DNA of 64,000 bases from an uncultured Flavobacteriales bacterium (GCA_913062955.1 CAJXZP010000005.1:1-64000), one strand, 5' to 3'. Positions 1 through 9,943 are shown, counted from the stretch's first letter. Numbers and translations: made by a program. The notes: generated by a model from the letters alone, not told the origin.

Positions 1-558
1 CAGTATAAATGCAGTAGTACCATCAGAGGCACCTTTTTCACCCGTACGAACGATGACAACAGCCACATCACCAGAAATACCATGGGTAATAAAGTTTTTT
101 GCGCCATTAATCACCCAATAGTCCCCATCTTGTACGCCTACCGTAGCCATACCTCCGGCATCCGACCCAGAACCTTGCTCGGTTAATCCCCAGGCACCAA
201 TAAACTCAGCAGAGGCCAATTTAGGTAAATATTTTTTCTTTTGCTCTTCATTACCGAATTGCAAAATATGGCCTGTACATAGGGAGTTATGAGCCGCCAT
301 AGATAAACCGATCGAACCATCTACTTTTGATAATTCCTCAATTGCGGTAACATATTCTTGATATCCAAATCCAGACCCACCATATTCGGCTGGCACCAAA
401 ACGCCCATTAATCCTAGAGCACCCATTTTTTTGAATATTTCCACAGGAAAAAATTGCGCTTCATCCCATTCCATAATATTGGGGCGAATTTCTTTTTCTG
501 CAAAATCGCGCACCATTTGCGCAATCATTTCTTGGTTTTCAGTTTGTTCAAAGTTCAT
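1..558 (-). CDS. acyl-CoA dehydrogenase, N-terminal part (cut by window edge)
   Basis: The minus strand reads from an ATG at 558 to the window edge without a stop, giving the first 186 residues of an FAD-dependent acyl-CoA dehydrogenase. This family oxidises acyl-CoA thioesters to trans-2-enoyl-CoA in fatty-acid or branched-chain amino-acid breakdown. Visible family features are the helical N-terminal domain, a segment reading [15 protein letters not shown], and the start of the beta domain with [12 protein letters not shown] and [10 protein letters not shown]. The catalytic base would lie in the missing C-terminal part. It follows the helix-hairpin-helix gene by 27 bases and may be co-transcribed with it. 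A second, complete acyl-CoA dehydrogenase lies at 46907. Substrate chain length cannot be told. Confidence 0.9.
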   Translation of the reverse strand, partial: MNFEQTENQEMIAQMVRDFAEKEIRPNIMEWDEAQFFPVEIFKKMGALGLMGVLVPAEYGGSGFGYQEYVTAIEELSKVDGSIGLSMAAHNSLCTGHILQFGNEEQKKKYLPKLASAEFIGAWGLTEQGSGSDAGGMATVGVQDGDYWVINGAKNFITHGISGDVAVVIVRTGEKGASDGTTAFIL

Positions 559-585
559 TAAAAAAGTGTTTCTGTATAACGATAC

Positions 586-1560
586 TTACAATTCTAAGTA
601 GGGCGCAAGTTTACTATATATTTCCTCATTGAGCAACCCTATTTCCACCAACTGATGGGTGGATTTAAATTTTTTCGTGAAATCTCGATAATCTTGTATT
701 GAAATAGCCATATTCCAAGTGAAGTACGGATGTTTAACCATTTCTGGGGCTGTTGTGGAATTGACATGAATTTTAATAATTTTATTGGAATCTACCCATA
801 CAAAAGGCCAAATCTTCTGCACTGTTTCTGGGCGCATCCTTTCAATCTCATACAATTGATTGCGTGAATAGTAGCCTCCTAATTTATCTCGATACCAAAT
901 GATTTGCCTCGCATAATAACTACCTACACCACGCAGTTTCTTCAACTCGGTCGTATCCGTTGTATTTAAATCAATCCATGGGTTATCATTTGTTTGAAGC
1001 TTTGATTTTTTCAAGCCTTCCTTCCCCTCAAAAAAATCACGTGGCGGTAAACTATCCGGAAGGTGAATAAATGGTTTCATTAGCTGATATAACTCCTCAT
1101 TAATGACGAACAGTTTACGAACATCGGATTTCTCTCGAAAAGTAGCCCCCTTGTTTTTATACTTTTCTATACTTTGAGCTTGCTTTAAAGACAACCCAAA
1201 TTGCATCCACTTTGCAACATCAGCATCATTCGGATTAAAAACCACAGGCTTCCACACCTGTTTCTTCTTCTCCTTATTTCCGTCTGTATAGCGAGGATAT
1301 TTTTTTCGATTTTGGGCTAAATATTTTCGTTTTAATTCTAATTTACGCTCCGTTTTTAATTGTTCGTACGTTATAGAATCTTGCTTTAATTGCGCGACAA
1401 ACTGGAGGTACTCCGACTCATCAATTGCGGGATATACGGGTTTAAACAAAGGCAGTACTACTTGAATGCTAGACACCAAAACGATTAGTAAAATTAACAC
1501 GAAAATTCCATTTCGCTCTCTTTTATTAAACGCTAAAAGATCTTTCCAAGTCCCATTCAT
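586..1560 (-). CDS. helix-hairpin-helix membrane-anchored protein
   Basis: This 324-residue protein has one N-terminal membrane segment (about residues 18-38) followed by a basic linker and several helix-hairpin-helix motifs like those of ComEA. The clearest lies around residues 196-235, with LKKLRGVGSYYARQIIWYRD and then YYSRNQLYEIERM. Others sit near residues 105-160 and 265-324. HhH motifs bind DNA backbone, and in ComEA a membrane-anchored HhH domain binds incoming DNA during transformation. The multi-HhH form with one anchor is common in Bacteroidota, where its role is not established. A surface or periplasmic DNA-binding function is inference. No other competence gene is nearby. Confidence 0.75.
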   Translation of the reverse strand: MNGTWKDLLAFNKRERNGIFVLILLIVLVSSIQVVLPLFKPVYPAIDESEYLQFVAQLKQDSITYEQLKTERKLELKRKYLAQNRKKYPRYTDGNKEKKKQVWKPVVFNPNDADVAKWMQFGLSLKQAQSIEKYKNKGATFREKSDVRKLFVINEELYQLMKPFIHLPDSLPPRDFFEGKEGLKKSKLQTNDNPWIDLNTTDTTELKKLRGVGSYYARQIIWYRDKLGGYYSRNQLYEIERMRPETVQKIWPFVWVDSNKIIKIHVNSTTAPEMVKHPYFTWNMAISIQDYRDFTKKFKSTHQLVEIGLLNEEIYSKLAPYLEL

Positions 1561-1659
1561 AACCCATGTATTTGAAATTAAAACTTATGAATATTAGGGT
1601 GGAGCCATAAATAACCAACAACATAAATTGTCCTTACTAAAATAAAGAAAAAGTATGGC

Positions 1660-1685
1660 AAAAAAAAAGCTCCCGAATTGGGAGC
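1660..1685 (-). terminator. rho-independent terminator of the AGCS symporter gene
   Basis: A 6-bp GC-rich stem (GCTCCC / GGGAGC, loop GAATT) at 1669-1685 is followed, in the minus-strand direction, by nine T (plus-strand A run 1660-1668). It sits 20 bases past the symporter stop codon. Confidence 0.85.
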
Positions 1686-1705
1686 TTCTAAAAACAAATA
1701 ACGCT

Positions 1706-3235
1706 TTAATGGAATTGTTTAATTACTCCGGTACGCACCTTTTCCATATATACCCGCAGATCTTCCCTTACCTCACCAGACATAATTAATAAGCCAATAA
1801 TATTAGGAAATGCCATGGCTAAAATCATCATATCTGAAAAGTTGATCACGGCATTCATAGAAGTAGATGCTCCTATAACAACGAATACTAGAAACAATCC
1901 TTTGTACGTATTTTCCGACCATTTTTTCTCACCGAACAAATAGGTCCACGCTTTTAAACCATAATAAGACCAGGAAATCATAGTAGAGAAAGCAAACAAG
2001 AAAACCGCTGCCGCCAAAACTAGAGGAAACCATGAAAATGCACTTTCAAAAGCCGCAGAAGTTAATTGCGCACCTTCTAAACCAACATTTTTATATTCCC
2101 CTGTAATAATGATAACCAAGGCAGTCATGGTACAGATCACTACCGTATCAATGAATGGCTCTAACAAGGCTACAAACCCTTCACTTACGGGTTCATTTGT
2201 TTTTACAGCAGAATGCGCAATTGCCGCAGATCCTACGCCCGCTTCATTGGAGAAAGACGCACGTTTAAACCCGGTCATTAATACCCCCACAAAACCACCT
2301 CCTACAGACTCTGGCGAAAACGCACCATCTATAATCAAACCAAAAGCGTAACCTAACTGACTGAAGTTCATACCCAAAATAACTAAGGCGGAAAGCACGT
2401 ACAACACGGCCATGAAAGGAACAATTTTCTCGGTTACTTTAGCGATACTTTGTATCCCACCAATAATAACAACTCCAACTAGAGCGGCCATCCCAATTCC
2501 AAAAAAGAAACCTTTACCTTCCAAAAAAGAAAACTGCCCTGACATTTGCGCAAATGCTTGATTGGACTGAAACATATTACCTCCACCAAAAGAAGCTAAA
2601 ACCGCAAGTACGGCAAAAAGAATAGCCAGTACTTTACCCAATTGCACCATGTTCCGTTTATTCAATCCTTTAGTTAAATAATACATTGGACCACCCGATA
2701 CGGTACCATCCTCATGTAAATCTCTATATTTCACACCTAAGGTACATTCGGTAAACTTGGTTGACATACCTAATAAACCAGCAACGACCATCCAAAAGGT
2801 AGCTCCAGGCCCCCCTATAGTAATGGCAACAGCAACACTTGCGATATTCCCTAAACCAACGGTAGCAGATAAAGCGGTTGTTAAAGCCTGAAAATGGGAA
2901 ACTTCTCCTTTATCTGAAGGGTCATCAAATTTCCCTTGAATCAATTGAATGGAATGTTTAAATCCCCTAAAATTGATGAACCTCATTTTGATGGTAAAAA
3001 ATACCGCTCCAAAAACCAACCATACCACAATAAAAGGTACATCGGCACCAATATCAATCCCAACCAATTTTAGTGGATCTGCAAAAAAGAACATGGCTAA
3101 AAAGTCTACAATTGGAGCAAACATAGAATCAATTGCTTCCCCCATACTCTGAGAATCGGAGGGTAAAGGTTCTTGTGCAATAACAGCAGATAAATTGGTA
3201 ATAATGGCACTTAAAAACAAGAGTGTCTTCTTCAT
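1706..3235 (-). CDS. alanine/glycine:cation symporter (AGCS family)
   Basis: A 509-residue, highly hydrophobic protein with about ten membrane segments. It matches the AGCS family (AlsT/DagA type), which imports alanine or glycine with Na+ across the inner membrane. Family features include the glycine-rich segment ATVGLGNIASVAVAI near residue 125, GGPGATFWMVVAGLLGM after it, and a stretch near residue 330 reading FSNEAGVGSAAIAHSA. An N-terminal segment ending near LSAVIAQ looks like an extra helix or signal sequence, as in several Bacteroidota members. The gene has its own terminator at 1660-1685, and a TATATTTG-type -7 motif lies just upstream (3253-3260, minus strand). Substrate assignment rests on family membership only. 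Confidence 0.93.
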   Translation of the reverse strand: MKKTLLFLSAIITNLSAVIAQEPLPSDSQSMGEAIDSMFAPIVDFLAMFFFADPLKLVGIDIGADVPFIVVWLVFGAVFFTIKMRFINFRGFKHSIQLIQGKFDDPSDKGEVSHFQALTTALSATVGLGNIASVAVAITIGGPGATFWMVVAGLLGMSTKFTECTLGVKYRDLHEDGTVSGGPMYYLTKGLNKRNMVQLGKVLAILFAVLAVLASFGGGNMFQSNQAFAQMSGQFSFLEGKGFFFGIGMAALVGVVIIGGIQSIAKVTEKIVPFMAVLYVLSALVILGMNFSQLGYAFGLIIDGAFSPESVGGGFVGVLMTGFKRASFSNEAGVGSAAIAHSAVKTNEPVSEGFVALLEPFIDTVVICTMTALVIIITGEYKNVGLEGAQLTSAAFESAFSWFPLVLAAAVFLFAFSTMISWSYYGLKAWTYLFGEKKWSENTYKGLFLVFVVIGASTSMNAVINFSDMMILAMAFPNIIGLLIMSGEVREDLRVYMEKVRTGVIKQFH

Positions 3236-3317
3236 AGAATTGGTTTAATCCCCAAATATAATTATCTCCTCTAGAAATTGAATAAAATTGGGTGAAGTTC
3301 TCTCGAATTCGGTTAAA

Positions 3318-4226
3318 TTACTTAGAAATCTGTTCGATAGCGCACTTTATTCCTTCCACAGACCCTTTGGTTTCTATTACCCAAGTAGCATGTGATCCTT
3401 CCGATTTTAAACAAGAAATACGAGGTCTTAAATTTGCGCCTTGAATATTACCTGATTCCGACTTCAAAACATCCCTCACGTTTCCATTAGAAAGCTTGCC
3501 AATTTGAATTGCAAAATCGTGTACTGAATTCACATCATCTCCCCCAATATGGAAATAGCCTACATTTCTATTTATACAAATTATTTCTACCAAATTCACA
3601 ACGTCCATCACATAAGTAGGTGTTCTAAATTGATCCGTCACCACTTTAATCTTGGTCTTTTCCTTAAGAGCGTTAAAAACCCAAGTAAATATGTTGGGAC
3701 GCGCAGCCACTTTGGAATACCCGTAAACCAAAACAGGACGAATAACAGCCCATTGACACCCGCCATTCTCCACTAACAATTCTGCGGCTCGTTTACTCTT
3801 GGCATAAACACTTATTGGGTTAGGCACATTCATTGGTTTTTCCCACATGTGTTCCCCATTAAAAACAAAGTCAGTGGAAAAGAAAATAAAATGAGCATCC
3901 ATTTCTTTAGCGCACTTTACAAGCATCCCCGTAGCCATCGTATTGACTTGATCACACAATTCAGGATTAGATTCACATGTATCTACTTGAGAAATAGCTG
4001 CGGTATGGATAATTATATTAGGAGAAATTTTAGCCACTATACTTTCCAAACCTTCCAGGTTCCTTAGGTCAACTTTTTTATACCTCACTATTGACAATCT
4101 AGGGTTCCGATTTTCACCTTTAGAAATTCCGAATACAAAAAAATTAGAATTTTGCAGCAACTGATTCACCACTAAGGACCCAATAAAACCATTCGAACCT
4201 GTCACCAAAACCACTAGACGATTCAT
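3318..4226 (-). CDS. SDR-family NAD(P)-dependent reductase, RfbD-like
   Basis: A 302-residue extended short-chain dehydrogenase. The nucleotide-binding glycine motif TGSNGFIG lies at residues 9-16 and the catalytic pair is Tyr141 and Lys145 (YAKSK). The overall pattern (HTAAISQVDTCESNPE near 74-89, FFSTDFVFNGE near 115-125) is closest to dTDP-4-dehydrorhamnose reductase (RfbD). There is no nearby rhamnose or polysaccharide locus, so the true substrate is uncertain and an RmlD-like family call is safer. Its ATG overlaps the stop of the upstream K+ channel gene (TAATG), so translation of the two is probably coupled. Confidence 0.8.
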   Translation of the reverse strand: MNRLVVLVTGSNGFIGSLVVNQLLQNSNFFVFGISKGENRNPRLSIVRYKKVDLRNLEGLESIVAKISPNIIIHTAAISQVDTCESNPELCDQVNTMATGMLVKCAKEMDAHFIFFSTDFVFNGEHMWEKPMNVPNPISVYAKSKRAAELLVENGGCQWAVIRPVLVYGYSKVAARPNIFTWVFNALKEKTKIKVVTDQFRTPTYVMDVVNLVEIICINRNVGYFHIGGDDVNSVHDFAIQIGKLSNGNVRDVLKSESGNIQGANLRPRISCLKSEGSHATWVIETKGSVEGIKCAIEQISK

Positions 4227-5242
4227 TACAAATGCAATAAGGTATTGATTTGTCTAATTTGACTTTGTGTACCCAAAACAAATATTTTGCATTCAGGAAT
4301 TATCTCCAAATTAGGGTCTGGGTTTACCCTATACTCCCCCTCAGGAGTACGATATCCGATAATTAAACAACCTGAATCATAACTTCTATCCAGTTCAGAT
4401 AATGTTCTCCCATGAAATTTAGAAGGAATATTTTTATATGAGATTTCTTCCAAATTAACTTCATTACTACCCATAACCGAAATATGATCCAAAAACTCAT
4501 ATACATCTGGGGTAACTACTAAAGACCCCATATGAGTACCCCCCACTTTATCGGGCATAATCACATTATTACTTCCGGCTATTCTTAATTTTTTTACGGA
4601 ACTATCTTTCGAGGCACGGCTAATAATTTGAATCGACTTTGCTAATTCTCTTGCGGTCAACACCACAAAAACATTAGCGGCATCACTGGGCAAAGTAGTA
4701 ATAATGGATTTGGCACGCATAATACCACTACGAATTAAGGTCTTTTCGTCCGTAGCATCCCCTTTCATATACAATAAATTGGCATCCTTTAATTGGGTAA
4801 GAATTTCATCATCGTTTTCAATGATCACTACTTCCTTACTATAGGCCAACAATGTTTTTACGGCTTGCGCGCCATTTCTGCCATAGCCACAAACAATTAC
4901 ATGGTCTGAAATTCTATCAATATATGCGTCCACTTTATAATTTTTAAAATAATTCTGAAGGTTACCATTCACGATATACCTAGTAATGTAGGAAACCGTA
5001 TACGCAAAAATACCAAAGCTGAAAATGATCAAAAAAGCTGTAAAAACCCGACCTTCAATCGAAAGGGGATGTACTTCTTTGAATCCTACAGTAGATACTG
5101 TAATAATGGTCATGTAAAAGGCATCCACAAAGATGTAGTCCTCAATAACCATATACCCCAGAATACCGGTAATGATTACGGCAGACAGTAATGCAAAGGA
5201 AAAATAAAGTTCCTTGAAATATTTAAAAGCACCCGTCACCAA
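4226..5242 (-). CDS. potassium channel with TrkA-N (RCK) domain
   Basis: A 338-residue protein with two membrane helices around a pore loop (about residues 15-85), then a Rossmann-type RCK/TrkA-N domain (HVIVCGYGRNGAQAV near 113-127) and a TrkA-C-like end. This is the architecture of MthK-type ligand-gated K+ channels of the inner membrane. The selectivity filter reads TVGFK at residues 51-55 rather than the usual TVGYG, so the second filter glycine is a lysine. Translation appears to start at a TTG next to the stop of the PspC gene, with a GTG as the next codon. The gene sits in a four-gene coupled operon (DUF2851, PspC, channel, reductase). Confidence 0.88.
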   Translation of the reverse strand: MVTGAFKYFKELYFSFALLSAVIITGILGYMVIEDYIFVDAFYMTIITVSTVGFKEVHPLSIEGRVFTAFLIIFSFGIFAYTVSYITRYIVNGNLQNYFKNYKVDAYIDRISDHVIVCGYGRNGAQAVKTLLAYSKEVVIIENDDEILTQLKDANLLYMKGDATDEKTLIRSGIMRAKSIITTLPSDAANVFVVLTARELAKSIQIISRASKDSSVKKLRIAGSNNVIMPDKVGGTHMGSLVVTPDVYEFLDHISVMGSNEVNLEEISYKNIPSKFHGRTLSELDRSYDSGCLIIGYRTPEGEYRVNPDPNLEIIPECKIFVLGTQSQIRQINTLLHL

Positions 5243-5470
5243 TTACAATTCCCAAATGGTATTTTTCTTTGGTTTGAACCAGGATTTATTTTTTAAAATA
5301 AATGCCATTGCCAAATAAACAACCAAAGGAGAGCCCAAAGTCAAAAAGGACAGGTAAATGAAATAAACCCGAATGGCGTTGGTACTAACATTAAACCTTG
5401 TACCCCACCACTCACAAACTCCGTAAGCTTTGGCATCAAAAAGTTCCTTTATATAATTTACCAATTTCAT
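5243..5470 (-). CDS. small PspC-domain membrane protein
   Basis: A 75-residue protein matching the PspC domain. It has a short motif around AYGVCEWWGTRFNVSTNAIR (residues 15-34) followed by one or two hydrophobic segments (residues 35-62). In Enterobacteria, PspC is an inner-membrane sensor of envelope stress, but stand-alone PspC domains in Bacteroidota have no settled role. Its ATG overlaps the TGA of the DUF2851 gene (ATGA) and its TAA directly abuts the TTG start of the K+ channel. The coupling suggests that the small protein and the channel are made together. A regulatory link is inference. Confidence 0.75.
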   Translation of the reverse strand: MKLVNYIKELFDAKAYGVCEWWGTRFNVSTNAIRVYFIYLSFLTLGSPLVVYLAMAFILKNKSWFKPKKNTIWEL

Positions 5471-6738
5471 TTATTTAATATTTGTTTACCAATACCACAA
5501 TTTAAGCATTTCTTTAACGTGCAAAACCTATTTGTTAATTCAATTAGTGATTGACTATCCGAAGCACTTTCAGCAAAAATATTGTTTTGTGACCAATTCC
5601 GCAGTATGAAATTATTTTCTGCGGGTAATTTTTCTAATAAATCAATCGCCAATTCTTGATGATGAATACTCCCTATTTCTTTTCCATAGAAAAAGAGCAT
5701 CGGGCTGACTGTATTTATCAGTAAATTTTCAATCGACTTCGTTCCCAGCGGTTTTTTCTTGAATTTGCTTTCCTTATCAAAAGTATAATGTGTTTCCCAA
5801 TAGGAGGAAACATTCACCTTAGGTATATCCTTATTTGATTCGATTTTAAACTCACGTACAAAGGAATCAAACAAGTTTCCTTGCATATGAATTAAATGGG
5901 CCAGTTGGCTGAGCCGAAGGGTTGGAAAGCCAATGGGGCGAATTTTACCGAATTTCCATAAATCCGAAGGTATACACTGCAGACCATATTTACTTTTTTG
6001 ATGTGTAAATTCTTTTTTTAATTGGGTGAAATATTCATCTTTAAAATCACCGTCTAATAATCCTGCCACCCCAAACAAAAGGGACTCCAACTTAAAAAGG
6101 TCATCTTTGTTTTTTAAAAGAATTATGAAATTCAGGTTTCGGCTTAAAGCTAACATGGGCTCTGCGTTCGTTTTAAACCCAAAATTTTTACAAAACGAAA
6201 TAAAGAAGGTTTGCTCCCAATTGTTTTTCGTTACTTGATAGATTTCCTGTAATTCCAAAACTTTTCTTTCCAATCTTTCGATCAAAAGCCGTCCCAACCA
6301 ATTGGAAATTTCGAAATCATTTACGGTATGTAACGAATCGGAACACATAATTTTATTTCGATTTAAAATCAAATGATCAAATTTGGAAATAAGGGAGTTG
6401 GAAACGCGTCCTTTTAAAATAATGGTTGGGATAATATTTCCCAAATGATCCGATACGGGTTTATTGTTCACCCACACCACATGTAGTATGGTTTTTTGAT
6501 ATAAGGGATCTTCTTGGTGATTATGCGCAAACCAATCGGATGAATTAATATGGATTTCAACGTTACCTGCCCAGATTAAATCACCTATCTGAATCTTCGC
6601 ATTCGAAAAGTCAGGACCTGAATTATGGTTATGAAAACCCTCTTGAAGGATCATCACTTCTTGCTCATCTTCTGTCCTCAAGTTATGCAGGTTAAATAAC
6701 TTGTGCTTCCAGATATAGTGTAAAAAATCTTCGGACAT
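5467..6738 (-). CDS. DUF2851 family protein
   Basis: A 423-residue soluble protein of the DUF2851 family, widespread in Bacteroidota and of unknown function. Recognisable segments are GFHNHNSGPDFSNAKIQIG near residues 34-52, then GNVEIHINSSDW, and near the C-terminus LKKCLNCGIGKQILNK with two closely spaced cysteines. No signal peptide is visible. It is first in a coupled operon with a PspC protein, a K+ channel and an SDR reductase, overlapping the PspC start by ATGA. A strong bidirectional hairpin lies immediately upstream, between it and pyrF. Confidence 0.82.
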   Translation of the reverse strand: MSEDFLHYIWKHKLFNLHNLRTEDEQEVMILQEGFHNHNSGPDFSNAKIQIGDLIWAGNVEIHINSSDWFAHNHQEDPLYQKTILHVVWVNNKPVSDHLGNIIPTIILKGRVSNSLISKFDHLILNRNKIMCSDSLHTVNDFEISNWLGRLLIERLERKVLELQEIYQVTKNNWEQTFFISFCKNFGFKTNAEPMLALSRNLNFIILLKNKDDLFKLESLLFGVAGLLDGDFKDEYFTQLKKEFTHQKSKYGLQCIPSDLWKFGKIRPIGFPTLRLSQLAHLIHMQGNLFDSFVREFKIESNKDIPKVNVSSYWETHYTFDKESKFKKKPLGTKSIENLLINTVSPMLFFYGKEIGSIHHQELAIDLLEKLPAENNFILRNWSQNNIFAESASDSQSLIELTNRFCTLKKCLNCGIGKQILNK

Positions 6739-6741
6739 AAA

Positions 6742-6781
6742 AAAAGGGATTTTGGTACTCTAAAGTACAAAAATCCCTTTA
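6742..6781 (-). terminator. terminator hairpin between pyrF and DUF2851
   Basis: A long inverted repeat, with arms AAAGGGATTTT and AAAATCCCTTT and an inner GTACT / AGTAC stem, fills the gap between pyrF and the DUF2851 gene. A-rich and T-rich flanks on both sides let it act in either direction. It probably ends the purM-prfA-pyrF transcript. The DUF2851 start lies only a few bases beyond it. Confidence 0.75.
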
Positions 6782-6789
6782 CATCAATT

Positions 6790-7614
6790 TTAGGCTATAA
6801 TTCCATGGCTTTTCAAATGAATAGCCATTTCTTTTTGAATTTTATTCGCTTCTTCTTTGGCACAGTTCGCAAAATTTTCATCCGAACCGGAATAAATAAT
6901 ACCACGGGATGAATTTACTAATAACCCACAATCAGAAGTCATTCCGTATTTGACCACATCACTTAAACTTCCACCTTGCGCCCCTACACCGGGCACCAAA
7001 AAGAAGTGCTCTGGAACCAATTTTCTTACCTCACCAATATCTTCTCCCCGGGTAGCCCCAACCACATACATTAGGTTATTAATCGTTCCCCAAGTAGAAG
7101 AGACCTTCAATACCTTTTCAAACACTTTTTCACCCGAAGCCAAAACTTGTTGTTGAAAATCAAGCGCCCCTTTATTGGAGGTTAAGGCTAATAAAATGAC
7201 CCACTTATTATCGTATTCTAAAAACGGAGTTACAGAATCCTCCCCCATATATGGAGCCACGGTAACGGAATCGAAATCACTATTTTCAAAAAACGCTCGG
7301 GCATAAAGATGAGATGTATTCCCAATATCTCCACGTTTGGCATCTGCTATGGTAAAGATCTCTTTTGGAATATATTCCAAGGTCTTTCTCAAGCTCTCCC
7401 ATCCCTTTTCACCCCTACTTTCGTAAAAGGCAATATTGGGTTTATACGCTACGCAATAATCCTTTGTCGCATCAATAATAGACTTATTGAATTCAAAAAT
7501 TGGGTCTTCCAATTCTAACAAATGTTTAGGTATTTTATTTAAATCGGTATCTAAACCTACGCACAAAAAAGATTGCTTCTTTTTTATTTGTTCAACGAGT
7601 TGTTTTCTTGTCAT
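6790..7614 (-). CDS. pyrF: orotidine 5'-phosphate decarboxylase
   Basis: A 274-residue enzyme for the last step of de novo UMP synthesis, OMP to UMP plus CO2, in the cytoplasm. The N-terminal substrate-binding motif [14 protein letters not shown] and the catalytic Lys/Asp array [13 protein letters not shown] are present, together with the later phosphate-binding segments [10 protein letters not shown] and [10 protein letters not shown]. The length fits the longer PyrF type found in Bacteroidota. I chose the ATG at 7614. The longer frame begins at a TTG inside prfA, and its extra 21 residues do not look like family sequence. It is the third gene of purM-prfA-pyrF. Confidence 0.96.
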   Translation of the reverse strand: MTRKQLVEQIKKKQSFLCVGLDTDLNKIPKHLLELEDPIFEFNKSIIDATKDYCVAYKPNIAFYESRGEKGWESLRKTLEYIPKEIFTIADAKRGDIGNTSHLYARAFFENSDFDSVTVAPYMGEDSVTPFLEYDNKWVILLALTSNKGALDFQQQVLASGEKVFEKVLKVSSTWGTINNLMYVVGATRGEDIGEVRKLVPEHFFLVPGVGAQGGSLSDVVKYGMTSDCGLLVNSSRGIIYSGSDENFANCAKEEANKIQKEMAIHLKSHGIIA

Positions 7615-7636
7615 TATTATACAATCAATTGGTCGC

Positions 7637-8707
7637 TTATTCTTGACCTGATTTAAGTATTGCTGTGTTATTAGCAATTTTCAATTCTTCTACAAATTTT
7701 CCTAAATCACCATCCATCACCGCAGGTAAGTTGTACACTGTGAATCCAATTCGGTGATCGGTCACCCTTCCTTGTGGGTAATTGAAAGTTCTAATCTTAG
7801 CCGATCTATCCCCACTTGAAACCATCCCTGCACGTTTAATAGAATCGGCTTCTAGTTTCTTTTGAAGTTCCACATCGTAGATACGAGAACGTAATACTTT
7901 TAATGCCTTTTCGTAATTACGGGGCTGCGACTTTTGATCTTGACACTGGGCCACAATCCCGGTAGGTAAGTGTGTTAAACGAACAGCAGAATAAGTGGTA
8001 TTTACCGACTGACCACCTGGGCCAGAAGCACAATACAAATCTTTTCTAATATCCGAATTTTTGACTTCCACATCAAATTCATCTGCCTCTGGTAAAACCA
8101 TTACCGTAGCTGCAGAAGTATGTACACGACCTTGTGTTTCGGTTTGAGGAACACGTTGCACCCGGTGAACTCCAGCTTCAAACTTCAAGTCACCATATAC
8201 ACCATCACCCTCCACTTCGATAATCACTTCTTTGTACCCTCCTTGAGTTCCGTAGCTCACATCCATAACGGATACTTTCCATCCACGACTTTCACAATAC
8301 TTGGTGTACATTCTGAAAAGATCACCTGCAAAAATAGAAGCTTCATCACCACCGGCACCCGCTCTAAACTCCATCACACAGTTTTTCTCGTCTTCTGGGT
8401 CTTTGGGAATTAATAGTTGTTTTAGTTTCTCTTCCAATTCGGCTTTCATCGGAATTAACTCTTTCAATTCTTCAGAAGCCATTTCCTTAAACTCCGGATC
8501 ATCTTCTGTCGCCAATATGTCTTTATTGTTTTGAATATTAGAAACTACTTCTTTGAAGGCTTCAAATTCCGTCACAATATCCCCTAGATTCTTGTACTCT
8601 TTATTAAGCTTAACATATTTCTTCATATCCGAAATGATGTCGGGATCGACAATCATTTTTGATACTTCAATATACCGTTCCTTAATGAGCTCTAATTTTT
8701 CAAACAT
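7637..8707 (-). CDS. prfA: peptide chain release factor 1
   Basis: A 356-residue class I release factor that reads UAA and UAG and triggers peptide release on the ribosome. The universal GGQ motif is at residues 231-233. The tripeptide anticodon region reads PQT (187-189) within [12 protein letters not shown], in place of the PxT motif (PAT) of E. coli RF1. This supports RF1 over RF2, which has SPF. No RF2-style programmed frameshift is present. It begins 12 bases after purM and has an unusually good Shine-Dalgarno sequence (GAGGAG, 6 bases before the ATG). Confidence 0.97.
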   Translation of the reverse strand: MFEKLELIKERYIEVSKMIVDPDIISDMKKYVKLNKEYKNLGDIVTEFEAFKEVVSNIQNNKDILATEDDPEFKEMASEELKELIPMKAELEEKLKQLLIPKDPEDEKNCVMEFRAGAGGDEASIFAGDLFRMYTKYCESRGWKVSVMDVSYGTQGGYKEVIIEVEGDGVYGDLKFEAGVHRVQRVPQTETQGRVHTSAATVMVLPEADEFDVEVKNSDIRKDLYCASGPGGQSVNTTYSAVRLTHLPTGIVAQCQDQKSQPRNYEKALKVLRSRIYDVELQKKLEADSIKRAGMVSSGDRSAKIRTFNYPQGRVTDHRIGFTVYNLPAVMDGDLGKFVEELKIANNTAILKSGQE

Positions 8708-8719
8708 CCTTATCTCCTC
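8708..8719 (-). promoter_or_regulatory. strong Shine-Dalgarno sequence before prfA
   Basis: The minus strand reads GAGGAG at 8719-8714, six bases before the prfA ATG at 8707. Most genes in this window have no such purine run, as expected for Bacteroidota, so this one stands out and fixes the prfA start. Confidence 0.7.
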
Positions 8720-9883
8720 TTAATAGGTAAATTCTCCAAACTCGGATTTGATTACCAATTCTCTTTTTTCAGATACTTCCACTCTACCTACAATTTTGGC
8801 AGGCACGTTAAACGACTCTGAGATTTTAATTATCTCTTGAGCGGTTTCTTCATCCGTATAAATTTCCATTCGATGGCCCATGTTAAATACTTGGTACATC
8901 TCTCTCCATTCTGTTTCCGATTCTTCTTTAATCATTTTGAATAATGGAGGTAATTCAAAAAGGTTATCCTTGATTACTTTATGTTCTCCTACAAAGTGTA
9001 GGATTTTTGTTTGTGCGCCCCCGGAACAATGAATCATCCCATCTAGTTTATTCCGATACTCTTTGAGTATTGCCGCAATAATGGGAGCATAAGTTCGAGT
9101 GGGTGACAATACCAACTTTCCTGCATCCAAAGGCGAATTTTTCACTTTATCGGTCAGGCCCATTCCCCCTGAATACACGAGGTCCGAATCAATAGCTGCA
9201 TCAAAGGTTTCTGGAAATGCGTTAGCCACCTCCTTATTAAATACATCATGACGTGCAGAAGTCAATCCATTACTACCCATTCCCCCATTGTACTCTTTTT
9301 CGTAAGACGCCTGACCAAAAGAGGCCATTCCTACAATTACATTACCTGGTTTAATATTGGCATTATCCACAATTTCGGAACGCTTCAACCGAGCAACAAC
9401 CGTAGAGTCCACAATTATCGTTCTTACTTGATCACCTACATCAGCGGTTTCTCCTCCTGTAGATACGATATCTACACCGTATTGTTTCAAATCTTCAATA
9501 AGTTCTTCCGTTCCTTCGATAATCGATTTAATAACCTCCCCTGGAATCAAACCTTTATTACGACCAATGGTAGAGGATAACAAGATGGGTCCGGTGGCCC
9601 CCACACACAATAAATCATCAATATTCATGATCAAAGCATCCTGAGCTACACCCTTCCAAACCGAAATATCTCCCGTTTTTTTCCAATATGCATATGCCAA
9701 TGACGATTTTGTACCGGCTCCATCGGCATGCATTACCACACAATGGTCCTCACTTCCTGTTAAATAATCTGGAACGATTTTACAAAATGCTTTTGGAAAC
9801 AATCCTTTATCAATGTTTGCAATGGCTTTGTGAACATCTGTCTTCTCTGCAGACACTCCTCTTTTTTCATATTTTGATGCCAT
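8720..9883 (-). CDS. purM: phosphoribosylformylglycinamidine cyclo-ligase (AIR synthetase)
   Basis: A 387-residue enzyme that closes FGAM to AIR with ATP, the fifth step of purine synthesis. Family features include the N-terminal YEKRGVSAEKTDVH, HADGAGTKSSLAY near residue 52, the NIDDLLCVGATGPILLSSTIGR segment and the later FNMGHRMEIY. It is longer than the E. coli enzyme (345 residues), which is usual for the Bacteroidota form. It is the first gene of an operon with prfA and pyrF, mixing purine, pyrimidine and translation functions. The start ATG is followed by ASKYEKRG, which agrees with the family N-terminus. Confidence 0.95.
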   Translation of the reverse strand: MASKYEKRGVSAEKTDVHKAIANIDKGLFPKAFCKIVPDYLTGSEDHCVVMHADGAGTKSSLAYAYWKKTGDISVWKGVAQDALIMNIDDLLCVGATGPILLSSTIGRNKGLIPGEVIKSIIEGTEELIEDLKQYGVDIVSTGGETADVGDQVRTIIVDSTVVARLKRSEIVDNANIKPGNVIVGMASFGQASYEKEYNGGMGSNGLTSARHDVFNKEVANAFPETFDAAIDSDLVYSGGMGLTDKVKNSPLDAGKLVLSPTRTYAPIIAAILKEYRNKLDGMIHCSGGAQTKILHFVGEHKVIKDNLFELPPLFKMIKEESETEWREMYQVFNMGHRMEIYTDEETAQEIIKISESFNVPAKIVGRVEVSEKRELVIKSEFGEFTY

Positions 9884-9943
9884 AATTTTTGATTTAAATT
9901 AGTGGTAGAAACATACATTATCCCCTACCGCTATGATGCATAC

